In this document: in pieces, positions 35,094-43,772 of the stretch
Layout of the letters: each line of letters starts with the position of its first letter
How positions within the stretch are numbered: the first letter of the stretch is position 1
NCBI GenBank assembly: GCA_029880265.1
Contig: JAOUOT010000005.1
Location: forward strand, 82,552 to 146,551
Source: Spirochaetia bacterium
GTDB taxonomy: Bacteria; Spirochaetota; Leptospiria; Turneriellales; JAOUOS01
Reading direction: 5' to 3'
Length of the DNA: 64,000 nt
Translations under genes and position numbers: made by a program
Notes under the pieces: model-generated
Database searches by the model: none
The model's input: only the letters and a program-made list of their open reading frames with translations
Told to the model about the DNA's origin: nothing

Positions 35094-36317
35094 ATGAGAG
35101 AAGACGAAAGAATAATAACGGCTATCGACCTGGGTTCGTCAAAGACTGTCGCTTTGATTGCCAGAGTTTTACATCCAGAAGAAATTGAAATTATAGGCCT
35201 TGGCGTTGCCGCCGCAAGGGGCATTAAAGCGGGCGCCGTAACAAATATCGAACAAACGGTTCGAAGCATAAAAGAATCAGTTGAAGAGGCCGAACTCATG
35301 TCTGCGGCAACGGTAGGCTCTGTCTCTATAAATATTTCAGGAAAACATGTAAAAGGCGATAACTCTACCGGCGTCATTGCGATTACCAATAAAGACAGAA
35401 TTGTTTCTTCGCAAGATATTATGAGAGTTATTGACGCCGCCCGGGCCATAAGAATTCCGGCAGATCAAGAAATACTTCATGTTTTATCGCGAGAATTTAA
35501 GGTAGACGACCAAAACGGCATAAAAGATCCGACGGGCATGGTCGGCGTAAGACTTGAGTCAGAAGTGCATATTGTGACCGGCAGCGCTACGCATTTACAA
35601 AATACCGAAAAAGCCGTCAATGAAGCGGGTCTGCACGTACACGATAAAATTTTATCTTCACTCGCAAGCAGTCACGCTTTTTTAACAGAAGGCGAAAAAG
35701 AGCTGGGCGTGGCCATTGTAGATATTGGCGCAGGGGTAATCGATCTTATCATCTATGTAGACGGCGGGGTGGCCTATTCTTCGACTATTTGCATAGGCGG
35801 TCAGCATTTAACGCAAGATATTTCAATCGGATTAAAAACTCCTATTGAAGCGGCAGAGATGCTGAAAAAAAAAGACGGCTATGCAATCGCTTCTGAAATT
35901 GATCCTTCAGAGATGATAGAAGTACCGTCGGTAGGGGGCAGAGAGCCTCGCGTTGTGACACGAAAAGAATTAGCAGAAATTATGGAAGCGCGAATGCGCG
36001 AATTATTAGAATTAATTGATCATGAACTGATAAAATCGGGAAAAAAAGGCATTTTAGCAGGCGGAGTTATTTTCACAGGAGGAGGTTCTCTTGTAGAAGG
36101 CCTAATTCCTCTTGCCGATGAAGTGCTGCAGGTTGGAGCGTCCGTAGGGTTTCCAAAAGGCTTGTTGGGTATAGCCGATAAAATATCTTCCCCCGTATTT
36201 TCGACTGCCGTAGGTATGATTCATTACGGAGCTAAATACGGACAAGAAAAACAAAAAACATCAATGGGAAAAGGTATTTTATCAAAAATGAAGGGCTGGA
36301 TTCAAGAAAATCTTTGA
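35094..36317 (+). CDS. ftsA: Cell division protein FtsA
   Basis: Actin-like ATPase that ties FtsZ filaments to the membrane. 407 residues. Phosphate 1 motif TAIDLGSSKTVALIA, SHS2 region with AARGIKAGAVTNIEQT, phosphate 2 motif VAIVDIGAGVIDLIIY, and adenosine motif ILAGGVIFTGGGS. The C-terminal GILSKMKGWIQENL is the amphipathic membrane-targeting helix. It follows ftsQ by nine bases and precedes ftsZ by 40 bases. Confidence 0.97.
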   Translation: MREDERIITAIDLGSSKTVALIARVLHPEEIEIIGLGVAAARGIKAGAVTNIEQTVRSIKESVEEAELMSAATVGSVSINISGKHVKGDNSTGVIAITNKDRIVSSQDIMRVIDAARAIRIPADQEILHVLSREFKVDDQNGIKDPTGMVGVRLESEVHIVTGSATHLQNTEKAVNEAGLHVHDKILSSLASSHAFLTEGEKELGVAIVDIGAGVIDLIIYVDGGVAYSSTICIGGQHLTQDISIGLKTPIEAAEMLKKKDGYAIASEIDPSEMIEVPSVGGREPRVVTRKELAEIMEARMRELLELIDHELIKSGKKGILAGGVIFTGGGSLVEGLIPLADEVLQVGASVGFPKGLLGIADKISSPVFSTAVGMIHYGAKYGQEKQKTSMGKGILSKMKGWIQENL

Positions 36318-36357
36318 TTTTTTTGAATCTGCCAAATAATATAAAGCGGAGGCAGTT

Positions 36358-37554
36358 ATGCTAGCGTTTGAAGAAGAAGAGAAATCCCCGGCAATTATAA
36401 AAGTTGTCGGCGTTGGCGGCGCGGGAATGAACGCCGTAGAAAGAATGTTTAACCTGAATTTATCAGGCGTAGAAATTATCGCGATGAATACCGACGAGCA
36501 GGTCTTAAAAAAGAAGCCTGCCCATAAAAAAGTGCATCTTGGCACGAAAATGACAAGAGGCATGGGGGCGGGCGGCAGACCAGAAGTAGGAGCTCAGGCG
36601 GCTCTTGAAGACAGAGATAAAATTGTAAACGTCTTAAAAGGGGCCGACATGGTTTTTATTACCGCTGGTATGGGCGGGGGCACGGGAACGGGAGCTTCTC
36701 CTATAGTCGCCGAAGTAGCGAAAGAGATGAAGGCCCTTACGGTCGGGGTTGTCTCAATGCCATTTAAAAGCGAGGGTCGGCAGAAGTCAGAACTTGCCAA
36801 GAAGGGGCAGAATAATTTGCGCGAAAAGGTAGATACCTTAATTACGATTCCAAATGACGCTATTTTCAAGGTAATTGACAGAAATACGCCTATTAATCTG
36901 GCTTTTAAGGCCATTGACGACGTATTGGCCAAATCTGTAAAAGGAATAAGCGATATAATAAATTCTACGGGCGTCGTAAATGTCGATTTTGCGGATGTAA
37001 GAACGGTAATGAGTCAAAATGGAGACGCTGTAATAGGCGTAGGTTTTGGCGAAGGCGAAAGCAGAATTTCTGACGCCTTACAGCAGGCAATTCACCATCC
37101 TCTTTTAGAAGATAAACGTATCGACGGAGCTACAGCGGTACTAATCAATGTTGTGGGCGGCAATGATTTAACCATGTATGAATTAAATGAAATACAAGAA
37201 ACAATTCATGAAATGGTCTCAAAAGAAGCGCATATGATAGTCGGATTTACCGAAGATCCGGGAAGAGAAGATCAGGTAAATATAACCGTAATAGCGACAG
37301 GGTTTGAAAGCGGCAGGCCAATGAGCATAGATAACGGCCTTTCTGCCGATTCTAAGAATAAAACAAGCGCTTCTTATTCAGATATTTATTCAAAGCCGAA
37401 ATCGGCGGAAGAAAAAACAACCGAGCCTCAAATAAGGTTTTCTAAAAATAACTTAGACTATACCGCGCCCCAGCAGCAAGGGCTTAATTTTCCGAATGTT
37501 GAAACCGATTTAGAAAAACTGAATATACCCGCTTTTTTGAGAAAGAATAAATAG
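36358..37554 (+). CDS. ftsZ: Cell division protein FtsZ
   Basis: Tubulin-like GTPase forming the division ring. 398 residues. The signature [11 protein letters not shown] (tubulin motif), NTDEQVL, and the T7 loop region [11 protein letters not shown] are intact. A linker of about 60 residues ends in [14 protein letters not shown], the conserved C-terminal peptide that binds FtsA. The N-terminus [18 protein letters not shown] resembles Leptospira FtsZ. AGCGGAGG precedes the ATG. Confidence 0.98.
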   Translation: MLAFEEEEKSPAIIKVVGVGGAGMNAVERMFNLNLSGVEIIAMNTDEQVLKKKPAHKKVHLGTKMTRGMGAGGRPEVGAQAALEDRDKIVNVLKGADMVFITAGMGGGTGTGASPIVAEVAKEMKALTVGVVSMPFKSEGRQKSELAKKGQNNLREKVDTLITIPNDAIFKVIDRNTPINLAFKAIDDVLAKSVKGISDIINSTGVVNVDFADVRTVMSQNGDAVIGVGFGEGESRISDALQQAIHHPLLEDKRIDGATAVLINVVGGNDLTMYELNEIQETIHEMVSKEAHMIVGFTEDPGREDQVNITVIATGFESGRPMSIDNGLSADSKNKTSASYSDIYSKPKSAEEKTTEPQIRFSKNNLDYTAPQQQGLNFPNVETDLEKLNIPAFLRKNK

Positions 37555-37571
37555 AATTTTTGGGGCGGTAA

Positions 37572-39470
37572 ATGTTTACCGGAACTCTTTTTCTAACATA
37601 TATCGCCGTTGTCTTGCTGTCTTCGGCGATAGTTCCTTTTTATGTAAAAATATTTTTTTTGTTTTTGCCTTTCTTCTTTTTTTATTTTTGGTATTTAAAT
37701 TTTAATTGCGCCAGAAATTTTATTATAACCAGTTTTATATCAGGGCTTATAATCGGCGCATTGGCCGGTATTTTTTCGGCAAGAAGTTTTCAAAACGATA
37801 ATCATATAATATTTGAGAATAAAATAATCAAGAATACCGGCGTTGTCTATCAATATTCAAATAAATCTATTGTAGTTAAAACTGAAGATTATCGCCTGCG
37901 TCTTTCGTCTCTGCCAGATAATATGCCAAAAATATTAAACGGTTTTGTCATATCTTTCGAGTGCTCTCCCAAAAAATACGATACTATTTCAACCTTCACA
38001 GCGTTAGAAATTTTACAGGGAATATACGGAATTTGTTATACGAAACAATTAGAACTGGTTTCAGAGCCTACCGGGTTTGAAAAATTAAGACTAAAGATTT
38101 ATTCGCATATTGAAAACAGGTTAAATTCTCTTCCTGAAAATTCTCTGGCAAAAGGTTTTTTACTGGCCGATTCATCTTCGATAAATCCTAAAGAAATGGA
38201 GATCTTTCGTAAAATGGGCACGGCCCATCTTTTTTCGGCGTCAGGACTTCACCTTGGTCTTCTTTACGGATTATTCTTTCTTCCTTTTTCATTTTTTGGA
38301 TACAAAAAAACGGGCGCCATATCTGGCCTTCTTATTTCGCTTTTATTTCTTATACTTTTAGACTTTAGAATATCTTTACTAAGGGCCTTTCTGTTCTTAA
38401 GCATTTATTTATTACTTAAAACAACAGACAGAAAGCCGCCCGCTTATTTGGCTCTTTTTTCGGCGGCTGTTTTTATCGAAATATTTTTCCCAAGGTCTTC
38501 TTTTTCGCCTTCTTTTATATTATCTTTCGGAATTACCGCCTCTATTTTATTTTTGTTTGAATATTTTAGAGAATATTTTCTAATAAAGAATCAATATTTA
38601 AAAGATCATCTTTCTTTATCGGTATCGGCTTTTTGCGGTTCTGTTTTTCTTTCTCTTTGGCTTTTTGATTATATTCATGCGCTTTCATTGCTTTATAATT
38701 TTTTATTGGTTCCTATATCGGGAATTTATCTGGCCTCTGTGATTTTTTCCCTTTTCTTGCCTTATATAGAATACCTGGTGAAAGCTTTAGACGAAATATT
38801 TCATTTTTTTTCATTTGCCCATAATTTTTTATGGAACAGCAGATTTCCTGAAATCAATTATTTATATACAGCGATTTGGGCCGTCTTGTTTTATATATGT
38901 CTTTGCGCGTTCATTTATTATGCATATAAAAAACAATTTTGGATTATTCGCAAACAAAACTTAATCTTATTTATTTTATTTATTTCATATTTTGGTCAAT
39001 ATTTTTTCTTTCAATATCCAAAAACGGCCGTCAAACCTTTTGCCCATGGAATCTTATATTTTGAAAACCGAAATCTTATCGCAATGGGTCAAAAGGCGTC
39101 TTATATCGCTGAAAACAGCGCGCAAAAAATATTTAATACTTCAGGCTTACCGGTTTGTAACGTGATCTCTGATTTGTCTTTGGCAAAAGAATCAAAAAAA
39201 TATCTTGTAACGCCATGGGAAAATATTACAATCAAAGAAAATACATTTGATAAGGATTTTATAAGTTATAACAATCGCTGTTTTTTATTCTACGCGAAAA
39301 TGAATCCCGAGAACTGGAAAAAAGATAAGTTTTCTTCATGTCAAAGTCTTTTTTTAATTCAATCAAAAAATGATAAAATAAATTTAGAAGAATGGTACGA
39401 TTTTTTTATGCTCTTTGGTTTGAAGAATAAACCCAAACTCCTATCGTATAATAAATGGAATTATGATTGA
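37572..39470 (+). CDS. ComEC/Rec2-family membrane protein without metallo-lactamase motif
   Basis: 632 residues with ten or more membrane helices. The competence core is clear: KGFLLADSSSINPKEMEIFRK-type region, then GTAHLFSASGLHLGLLYG and DFRISLLRAFLFL, which in ComEC line the DNA channel. A small soluble N-terminal domain (about 75-175) matches the ComEC OB-like domain. The usual C-terminal metallo-beta-lactamase domain is absent: the last 130 residues are soluble but show no HxHxDH. It may take up DNA or have another transport role. It follows ftsZ by 17 bases. Confidence 0.85.
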   Translation: MFTGTLFLTYIAVVLLSSAIVPFYVKIFFLFLPFFFFYFWYLNFNCARNFIITSFISGLIIGALAGIFSARSFQNDNHIIFENKIIKNTGVVYQYSNKSIVVKTEDYRLRLSSLPDNMPKILNGFVISFECSPKKYDTISTFTALEILQGIYGICYTKQLELVSEPTGFEKLRLKIYSHIENRLNSLPENSLAKGFLLADSSSINPKEMEIFRKMGTAHLFSASGLHLGLLYGLFFLPFSFFGYKKTGAISGLLISLLFLILLDFRISLLRAFLFLSIYLLLKTTDRKPPAYLALFSAAVFIEIFFPRSSFSPSFILSFGITASILFLFEYFREYFLIKNQYLKDHLSLSVSAFCGSVFLSLWLFDYIHALSLLYNFLLVPISGIYLASVIFSLFLPYIEYLVKALDEIFHFFSFAHNFLWNSRFPEINYLYTAIWAVLFYICLCAFIYYAYKKQFWIIRKQNLILFILFISYFGQYFFFQYPKTAVKPFAHGILYFENRNLIAMGQKASYIAENSAQKIFNTSGLPVCNVISDLSLAKESKKYLVTPWENITIKENTFDKDFISYNNRCFLFYAKMNPENWKKDKFSSCQSLFLIQSKNDKINLEEWYDFFMLFGLKNKPKLLSYNKWNYD

Positions 39471-39488
39471 TGTTGGTCTCTATGATAT

Positions 39489-39950
39489 TTATGAAGCATC
39501 GTTATGATGTTTATGATGCAAATGATCAATTTCAACAGTCGCAATACTAATATCGTCAATTAATGATTGAGCCTGCTTTGACAAATACCGCAAAAGAGTC
39601 GGTTGGTCGATAAATCCCATGCCCATAAGTACAAAACCTAATTTCTCTTTGGTTTGTTCTTGCTTTTCCAGGGCTCTGTTAAGTTCAGTTTCTGTAATAA
39701 TGCCTTCTTTAACGAGAACTTCGCCTAATTTAAGTTTTTTTGGAGCGCTTTGGGTTTCTAGCCCGGCGTCTGCAAGTTTTTTTTGTTCTTCCAGAGTTTC
39801 TGCTAAACCATTTGGCTCAACAAAACCCATCTCAAGCAAAATAGCCCCAATAAGACCCCCGCGTTTTTTTTGTAGCTCCAGAGCTTTCGTCAATTGTTCT
39901 TCAGATACCAAACCCTTTTTGATTAGTAAATCGCCTAACTTGATCATCAA
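39489..39950 (-). CDS. Tandem MshEN-like (GspE N-terminal) domain protein
   Basis: 153 residues with two copies of a domain found at the N-terminus of GspE/MshE ATPases: KLGDLLIKKGLVSEEQLTKA then LIGAILLEMGFV in copy one, and KLGEVLVKEGIITETELNRA then LGFVLMGMGFI in copy two. In MshE this module binds c-di-GMP through an RLGxxL and LLxxG pattern, partly kept here with Lys for Arg. No ATPase domain is attached, so this is a stand-alone adaptor. The C-terminus is rich in His (HLHHKHH). It converges on the comEC-like gene. Confidence 0.75.
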   Translation of the reverse strand: MMIKLGDLLIKKGLVSEEQLTKALELQKKRGGLIGAILLEMGFVEPNGLAETLEEQKKLADAGLETQSAPKKLKLGEVLVKEGIITETELNRALEKQEQTKEKLGFVLMGMGFIDQPTLLRYLSKQAQSLIDDISIATVEIDHLHHKHHNDAS

Positions 39951-40012
39951 TTATACCCTCGCTTAAAATATAAAAATTTTTCGTTTGATAAGCTGTAAAA
40001 CTCTTTATTGTA

Positions 40013-40054
40013 TTTTAATAAAAAAAGCGGCTTATGCCGCTTTTTTTATTAAAA
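40013..40054 (-). terminator. Rho-independent terminator after the LPP20-like gene
   Basis: A perfect 19-bp inverted repeat with GCGGC at the loop end, loop TTAT, and A7/T7 runs that provide a U tract on both strands. It lies 21 bases after the stop of the minus-strand lipoprotein gene (40075) and before the MshEN-like gene start, so it serves the leftward transcript. Confidence 0.85.
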
Positions 40055-40074
40055 TATTTTATTTCCTGAATAGT

Positions 40075-40539
40075 TTAGTTTGCCGCGCTGGCGCCTGATT
40101 CAACTCTATCTTTTAAGTTTTCGGCGCGAACTCTGTAAACAATTTCACAGTTATGTTCTTCGTCATAAGTAATTTTAGCTATTTCGCCGCCCTTTACCAA
40201 GCCTTCAAATTCTTTAGTAATAGCGATACCTGTAGACTCGCCGCTGTCAGACCCTGAAGCGCCTGCAATTCTTGCGCCGACAAAAAGCTCGACAACTCTT
40301 TTTTGAGCGCTTAATAAAGCCGCCTCTTTTGCCTGTGTCTTTCTTTTTACCAGCCCTTTTGCGTCAGGCGCCGGCGCTCCAAGCGCGACTACCTGAAATG
40401 TGTCGTCATCAAGCCACCCCTCAGTAGTATAACTATCTCCGTCAAGCTGCGATTCTTGGGTACCGCCGCAGGCGCCTGAAAAAAGCATAAAGGCAGACAA
40501 CATTACTGCCGTAAAAACCGTAATTAAAGTTTTTTTCAT
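40075..40539 (-). CDS. LPP20-like lipoprotein
   Basis: 154 residues with a signal peptide ending in a good lipobox, LFSGAC at residue 24. The mature part has the LPP20-type stretch AKEAALLSAQKRVVELFVG followed by a beta-strand and ends with IVYRVRAENLKDRV. LPP20 domains occur in envelope lipoproteins of unknown role. The ATG follows AAGGAG by seven bases. A 9-bp inverted repeat in its leader (40557-40608) and a strong terminator at 40013-40054 mark it as a single-gene transcript. Confidence 0.78.
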   Translation of the reverse strand: MKKTLITVFTAVMLSAFMLFSGACGGTQESQLDGDSYTTEGWLDDDTFQVVALGAPAPDAKGLVKRKTQAKEAALLSAQKRVVELFVGARIAGASGSDSGESTGIAITKEFEGLVKGGEIAKITYDEEHNCEIVYRVRAENLKDRVESGASAAN

Positions 40540-40556
40540 TTTGAACTCCTTTGTGT

Positions 40557-40608
40557 GGATGTAATCGCATTTAATGGTCTCAAAACCTTAAAAACTTCAA
40601 TTACATCC
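40557..40608. repeat. Inverted repeat in the leader of the LPP20-like gene
   Basis: GGATGTAAT (40557-40565) and ATTACATCC (40600-40608) face each other across 34 bases, starting 18 bases before the start codon on the minus strand. It may be a leader stem or operator half-sites. Weak evidence. Confidence 0.3.
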
Positions 40609-40727
40609 CCTATATATGATGTATAAAAAATATGATTAGATTAGTCAACAATTTTTTCAAAAAAATTAACGTAGTAGACTAAAGACAAATGCCTTGACGC
40701 AATAATAATGAAACCGTAAACGATCGT

Positions 40728-41096
40728 ATGAAATTTCTTTTAAGAAACCTATTTACATTATTTTTCTTTTTTGTCTTTTTTGTAATCTCGCAAGATTTAT
40801 TAAATAGTCTTATAAATACCGAAAACGCGTCTGTATATAAATTAAGCTGGCAAAAATACGCAATTTATCTTGTTTATTTTTTTATATTATTTATGCTAAG
40901 CAGGCTGACCGTCGTTTCGTTTAAGAAAAAAACATGGCAAAGAGAATATGAAGAAGAGACAGATATAAAAATAGAACCTGAAAAAACATCAAAACCCGAT
41001 AAACCCATTGACGTAATAAAACCAAAAACTGTCGAAAAAGAAGATGTCCCGAACGTCTCTAAGAAAAATAAATCAAAAAAAAGTAACAGCTTTTAA
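40728..41096 (+). CDS. Unknown small membrane protein
   Basis: 122 residues, no family recognised. Two membrane helices (about 5-26 and 44-64) and a long cytoplasmic tail rich in Lys, Glu and Pro (KPDKPIDVIKPKTVEKED), ending KKSNSF. There is no Shine-Dalgarno sequence directly before the ATG, so the start is uncertain. It is followed 47 bases later by the outer-membrane protein gene in the same direction. Confidence 0.6.
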   Translation: MKFLLRNLFTLFFFFVFFVISQDLLNSLINTENASVYKLSWQKYAIYLVYFFILFMLSRLTVVSFKKKTWQREYEEETDIKIEPEKTSKPDKPIDVIKPKTVEKEDVPNVSKKNKSKKSNSF

Positions 41097-41143
41097 CTTC
41101 TTATTTGTTTTAATTATAGAAGAAACATTCTAAGGAGTTGAAA

Positions 41144-41791
41144 ATGTACAAGAAAATCACAATTTATTTAATATTTTTTTTAGCGTCTTTTTCTGTCTAT
41201 GCAGAAGAACATGACAAAGAAAATAACGCTGAAAATGCAAAGAATATTGGAATCGCAGAAAAAGCCGAAGAAGAAAAAGAAGAAAAAGAAGAAAAGAGAA
41301 AAGATAACGGATATCTGTTTAGCGGCGTAAAAGCAAAAGGCGGCGGCGGAAGTTCTTTTATTTTTTACAGTTTTGGCCCTCATTTAAAATCAAATCTCTT
41401 TCTAGGAGCAAAAGGATATTTAAATCTAGGGAAAAATATAAGGTTAGGCGGCATGGGAGTGGGCATGACAAAATTCGGAACCCAAAAGAATGCATTAGGT
41501 TTCGGAGGTCTTTGGGCACAGTTTCTTTTAAGGTTTGATCCCTTAATCATTGGGCCCGGATTTATGATTGGCGCAGGCGGTCGTTCTGAGAATTCTGATA
41601 TGGCTTCTGACGATGAAAGAAAAGAAGAAGGATTTTTTGCTGCGCATGTACATTTTGATATTGAACTTAGATTATTCAAAGCAATATCAATGAGCGTTAC
41701 GACGGGCTATACGGCTCTGGCGTTCCCAGATAAATCAAAGAATAATTATGGCGCCAATGCGGGGTTTGCGTTTAATTTCGGCGTATTTTGA
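41144..41791 (+). CDS. Predicted outer-membrane beta-barrel protein with charged N-terminal linker
   Basis: 215 residues. Signal peptide at 1-20 (SFSVYA/EE), then a low-complexity Glu/Lys linker encoded by a 38-base all-purine run (41267-41304), then a glycine-rich, alternating hydrophobic sequence of about eight predicted strands ending in NFGVF with a terminal Phe, as expected for a barrel. No family recognised. The ATG at 41144 follows AAGGAG by seven bases; a TTG at 41138 in frame is less likely. It converges on aspS. Confidence 0.68.
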   Translation: MYKKITIYLIFFLASFSVYAEEHDKENNAENAKNIGIAEKAEEEKEEKEEKRKDNGYLFSGVKAKGGGGSSFIFYSFGPHLKSNLFLGAKGYLNLGKNIRLGGMGVGMTKFGTQKNALGFGGLWAQFLLRFDPLIIGPGFMIGAGGRSENSDMASDDERKEEGFFAAHVHFDIELRLFKAISMSVTTGYTALAFPDKSKNNYGANAGFAFNFGVF

Positions 41792-41821
41792 AAAAAGCAA
41801 TAAACTTGATATAAAGTAGCT

Positions 41822-43660
41822 TTATTTTTTAGCAACAAGACTTCTAAGCTGAAGTTCCTTAAGTTGCTTTATATCTACCGAAGATGGAGCAAGGCTCATC
41901 ATACACTGCCCCTTTTGAGTTTTGGGAAAGGCAATAACGTCTCTGATTGAAGAGAAACCCAGGGCAATCATTAAAAGCCTGTCAACCCCAAAAGCGATGC
42001 CTCCATGCGGGGGCGCGCCGTATTTTAGAGCTTCTAATAAAAACCCGAATTTCATCTGGGCTTCTTCGTCTTTAATATTTAGAAGGTTGAAAACGGCTTT
42101 TTGGGCCTTTTCTTTATGAATACGAATGCTTCCGCCGCCAATTTCAACGCCATTTAATACCATATCATAAGCGTTTGACCGTATTTTTAACGCAGCTTCC
42201 TTATCTTCTTTCGACAATGTTTCTTTTTTGCCGAGTTCCAGCAATTTCTCAAGGTCTTCTTCGACAACCGTAGTAAACGGATGGTGCAATGACGATAAGT
42301 TTTGCGTCTCTTTATCTAATTCAAACAGAGGAAAATCGACAATCCAAAGAGCGCTCCATTTGTTCGCGTCTATAAGATTAAACCGCTCGCCCATTTTCAA
42401 ACGCAGCGCGCCAAGAGTGGCAAAAACAACATCGGATGTATCGGCGGCAAAAAAGATGATATCGCCTTTTTCGGCCTTTGTAAGCTCAATAAGTTTTTTT
42501 TGACTGTCTTCGGGAAGAAATTTTGTAACAACCGATTCTAACCCTTCTTCGCCGTATTTTATCCACGCAAGGCCCTTGGCTTTATAATCTTGCGAAACCC
42601 ATTTTGTCAAATCGTCAATTTCTTTTCGTGAAAGAGCCGCGCCTCCCGGAACTCTAAGAGCCTTAACGCGTCCGCCGCTTTCTGAAACTTTTAAGAAAAC
42701 CTGAAATTCTGTTGTTTTGGCCCATTCTCCGAGTTCTGTTAAAGGCATTTCAAATCGGGTATCAGGTCTGTCGGTACCGTAAGTTTCTACCGCTTCATGA
42801 TACGATATTCGCGGAATATTTTCTGAAAGCTGCACGCTAAATACGTCATTTAAAGACGTTTTTATCATGTCTTCCATAAGGCGCATGAGCATTTCTGCGC
42901 TTATATAGCTCATCTCAAGGTCAATTTGCGTAAATTCAGGCTGTCTGTCTTTTCTTAAGTCTTCGTCTCTAAAACAGCGCGCTATTTGATAGTATTTTTC
43001 AACCTGACTAATCATTAAAATCTGTTTAAAAATCTGCGGAGACTGTGGCAGAGCGTAAAAATCGCCTGCGTTTAAACGGCTAGGCACCAGAAAGTCTCTT
43101 GCCCCTTCGGGAGTAGATTTATTTAATATGGGGGTCTCTACTTCCCAGAATTCTTTATTGTCTAGAAAATTACGAATAGACTTTATAAATAAATGCTTTT
43201 TTTCAAGAGCCTTCTGCATGGGAGCTCTTCTTAAATCAAGATAACGATATTTCAGGCGTATCTCTTCAGAAGCTTCGTCTTCGTGTTCGTCAAGAGTAAC
43301 CGGAGAAGGCTTCGCCTTATTTAATACAATGAGGTTTTTAGCCAGCAGTTCGACTTCGCCCGTAGGCAGTTTGGGATTTACGGCGTCTTCGGCTCTGGCG
43401 CGCAGAGTTCCTTCTACAATAATAACGTCTTCTGCTCTTAGGGCATCGGCGTCTTGAAGAAGTTTTTCTCCCTCGGCTTTATCAAATACAACCTGTAGTA
43501 TGCCCGATCGTTCCCTTAAATCAATAAAGATAACGCCGCCCTGATCGCGGTATCTGAAAACCCAACCGGCGATAACAAGCGTTTCGCTTGAAATATCTTT
43601 TTTTGAAAGTCTGCCGCACGCGGTTCTTCTTTCATAAAGTTCGTCAACTGCTTTGCTCAT
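41822..43660 (-). CDS. aspS: Aspartyl-tRNA synthetase
   Basis: Charges tRNA-Asp. 612 residues, the long bacterial type. N-terminal OB-fold anticodon domain (LVIAGWVFRYRDQGGVIFIDLRE pattern), class II motif 2 (ARCFRDEDLRKDRQPEFTQ), the bacterial GAD insertion in the middle (about 290-420), and motif 3 (GGIAFGVDRLLMIALG). I take the ATG at 43660 (MSKAVDELYE); an in-frame upstream codon at 43693 adds 11 residues of unlikely sequence. Whether it also charges tRNA-Asn cannot be told from this window. Confidence 0.97.
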   Translation of the reverse strand: MSKAVDELYERRTACGRLSKKDISSETLVIAGWVFRYRDQGGVIFIDLRERSGILQVVFDKAEGEKLLQDADALRAEDVIIVEGTLRARAEDAVNPKLPTGEVELLAKNLIVLNKAKPSPVTLDEHEDEASEEIRLKYRYLDLRRAPMQKALEKKHLFIKSIRNFLDNKEFWEVETPILNKSTPEGARDFLVPSRLNAGDFYALPQSPQIFKQILMISQVEKYYQIARCFRDEDLRKDRQPEFTQIDLEMSYISAEMLMRLMEDMIKTSLNDVFSVQLSENIPRISYHEAVETYGTDRPDTRFEMPLTELGEWAKTTEFQVFLKVSESGGRVKALRVPGGAALSRKEIDDLTKWVSQDYKAKGLAWIKYGEEGLESVVTKFLPEDSQKKLIELTKAEKGDIIFFAADTSDVVFATLGALRLKMGERFNLIDANKWSALWIVDFPLFELDKETQNLSSLHHPFTTVVEEDLEKLLELGKKETLSKEDKEAALKIRSNAYDMVLNGVEIGGGSIRIHKEKAQKAVFNLLNIKDEEAQMKFGFLLEALKYGAPPHGGIAFGVDRLLMIALGFSSIRDVIAFPKTQKGQCMMSLAPSSVDIKQLKELQLRSLVAKK

Positions 43661-43772
43661 AGGTTTATTTTTTTCTTTAAGACAGAACGTCAATTTTTAA
43701 CTAAATTAAGCCGCTCCCTTGCCATCGCGCCTATAACAATCAAAACGGCTCATAAATCGCAACCGCGCCCCC

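Noticed and set aside
35060..35449. Minus-strand frame over the start of ftsA
   Set aside because: Overlaps the ftsA phosphate and SHS2 motifs; no own features.
40013..40054. The 40.0 kb hairpin as a third member of the palindrome family
   Set aside because: It has U tracts, lies directly after a stop codon and lacks the TGTAT...ATACA layout, so it is an ordinary terminator.
41380..41679. Minus-strand frame opposite the 41.1 kb barrel gene
   Set aside because: Pro/Phe-rich shadow of a glycine-rich barrel sequence.
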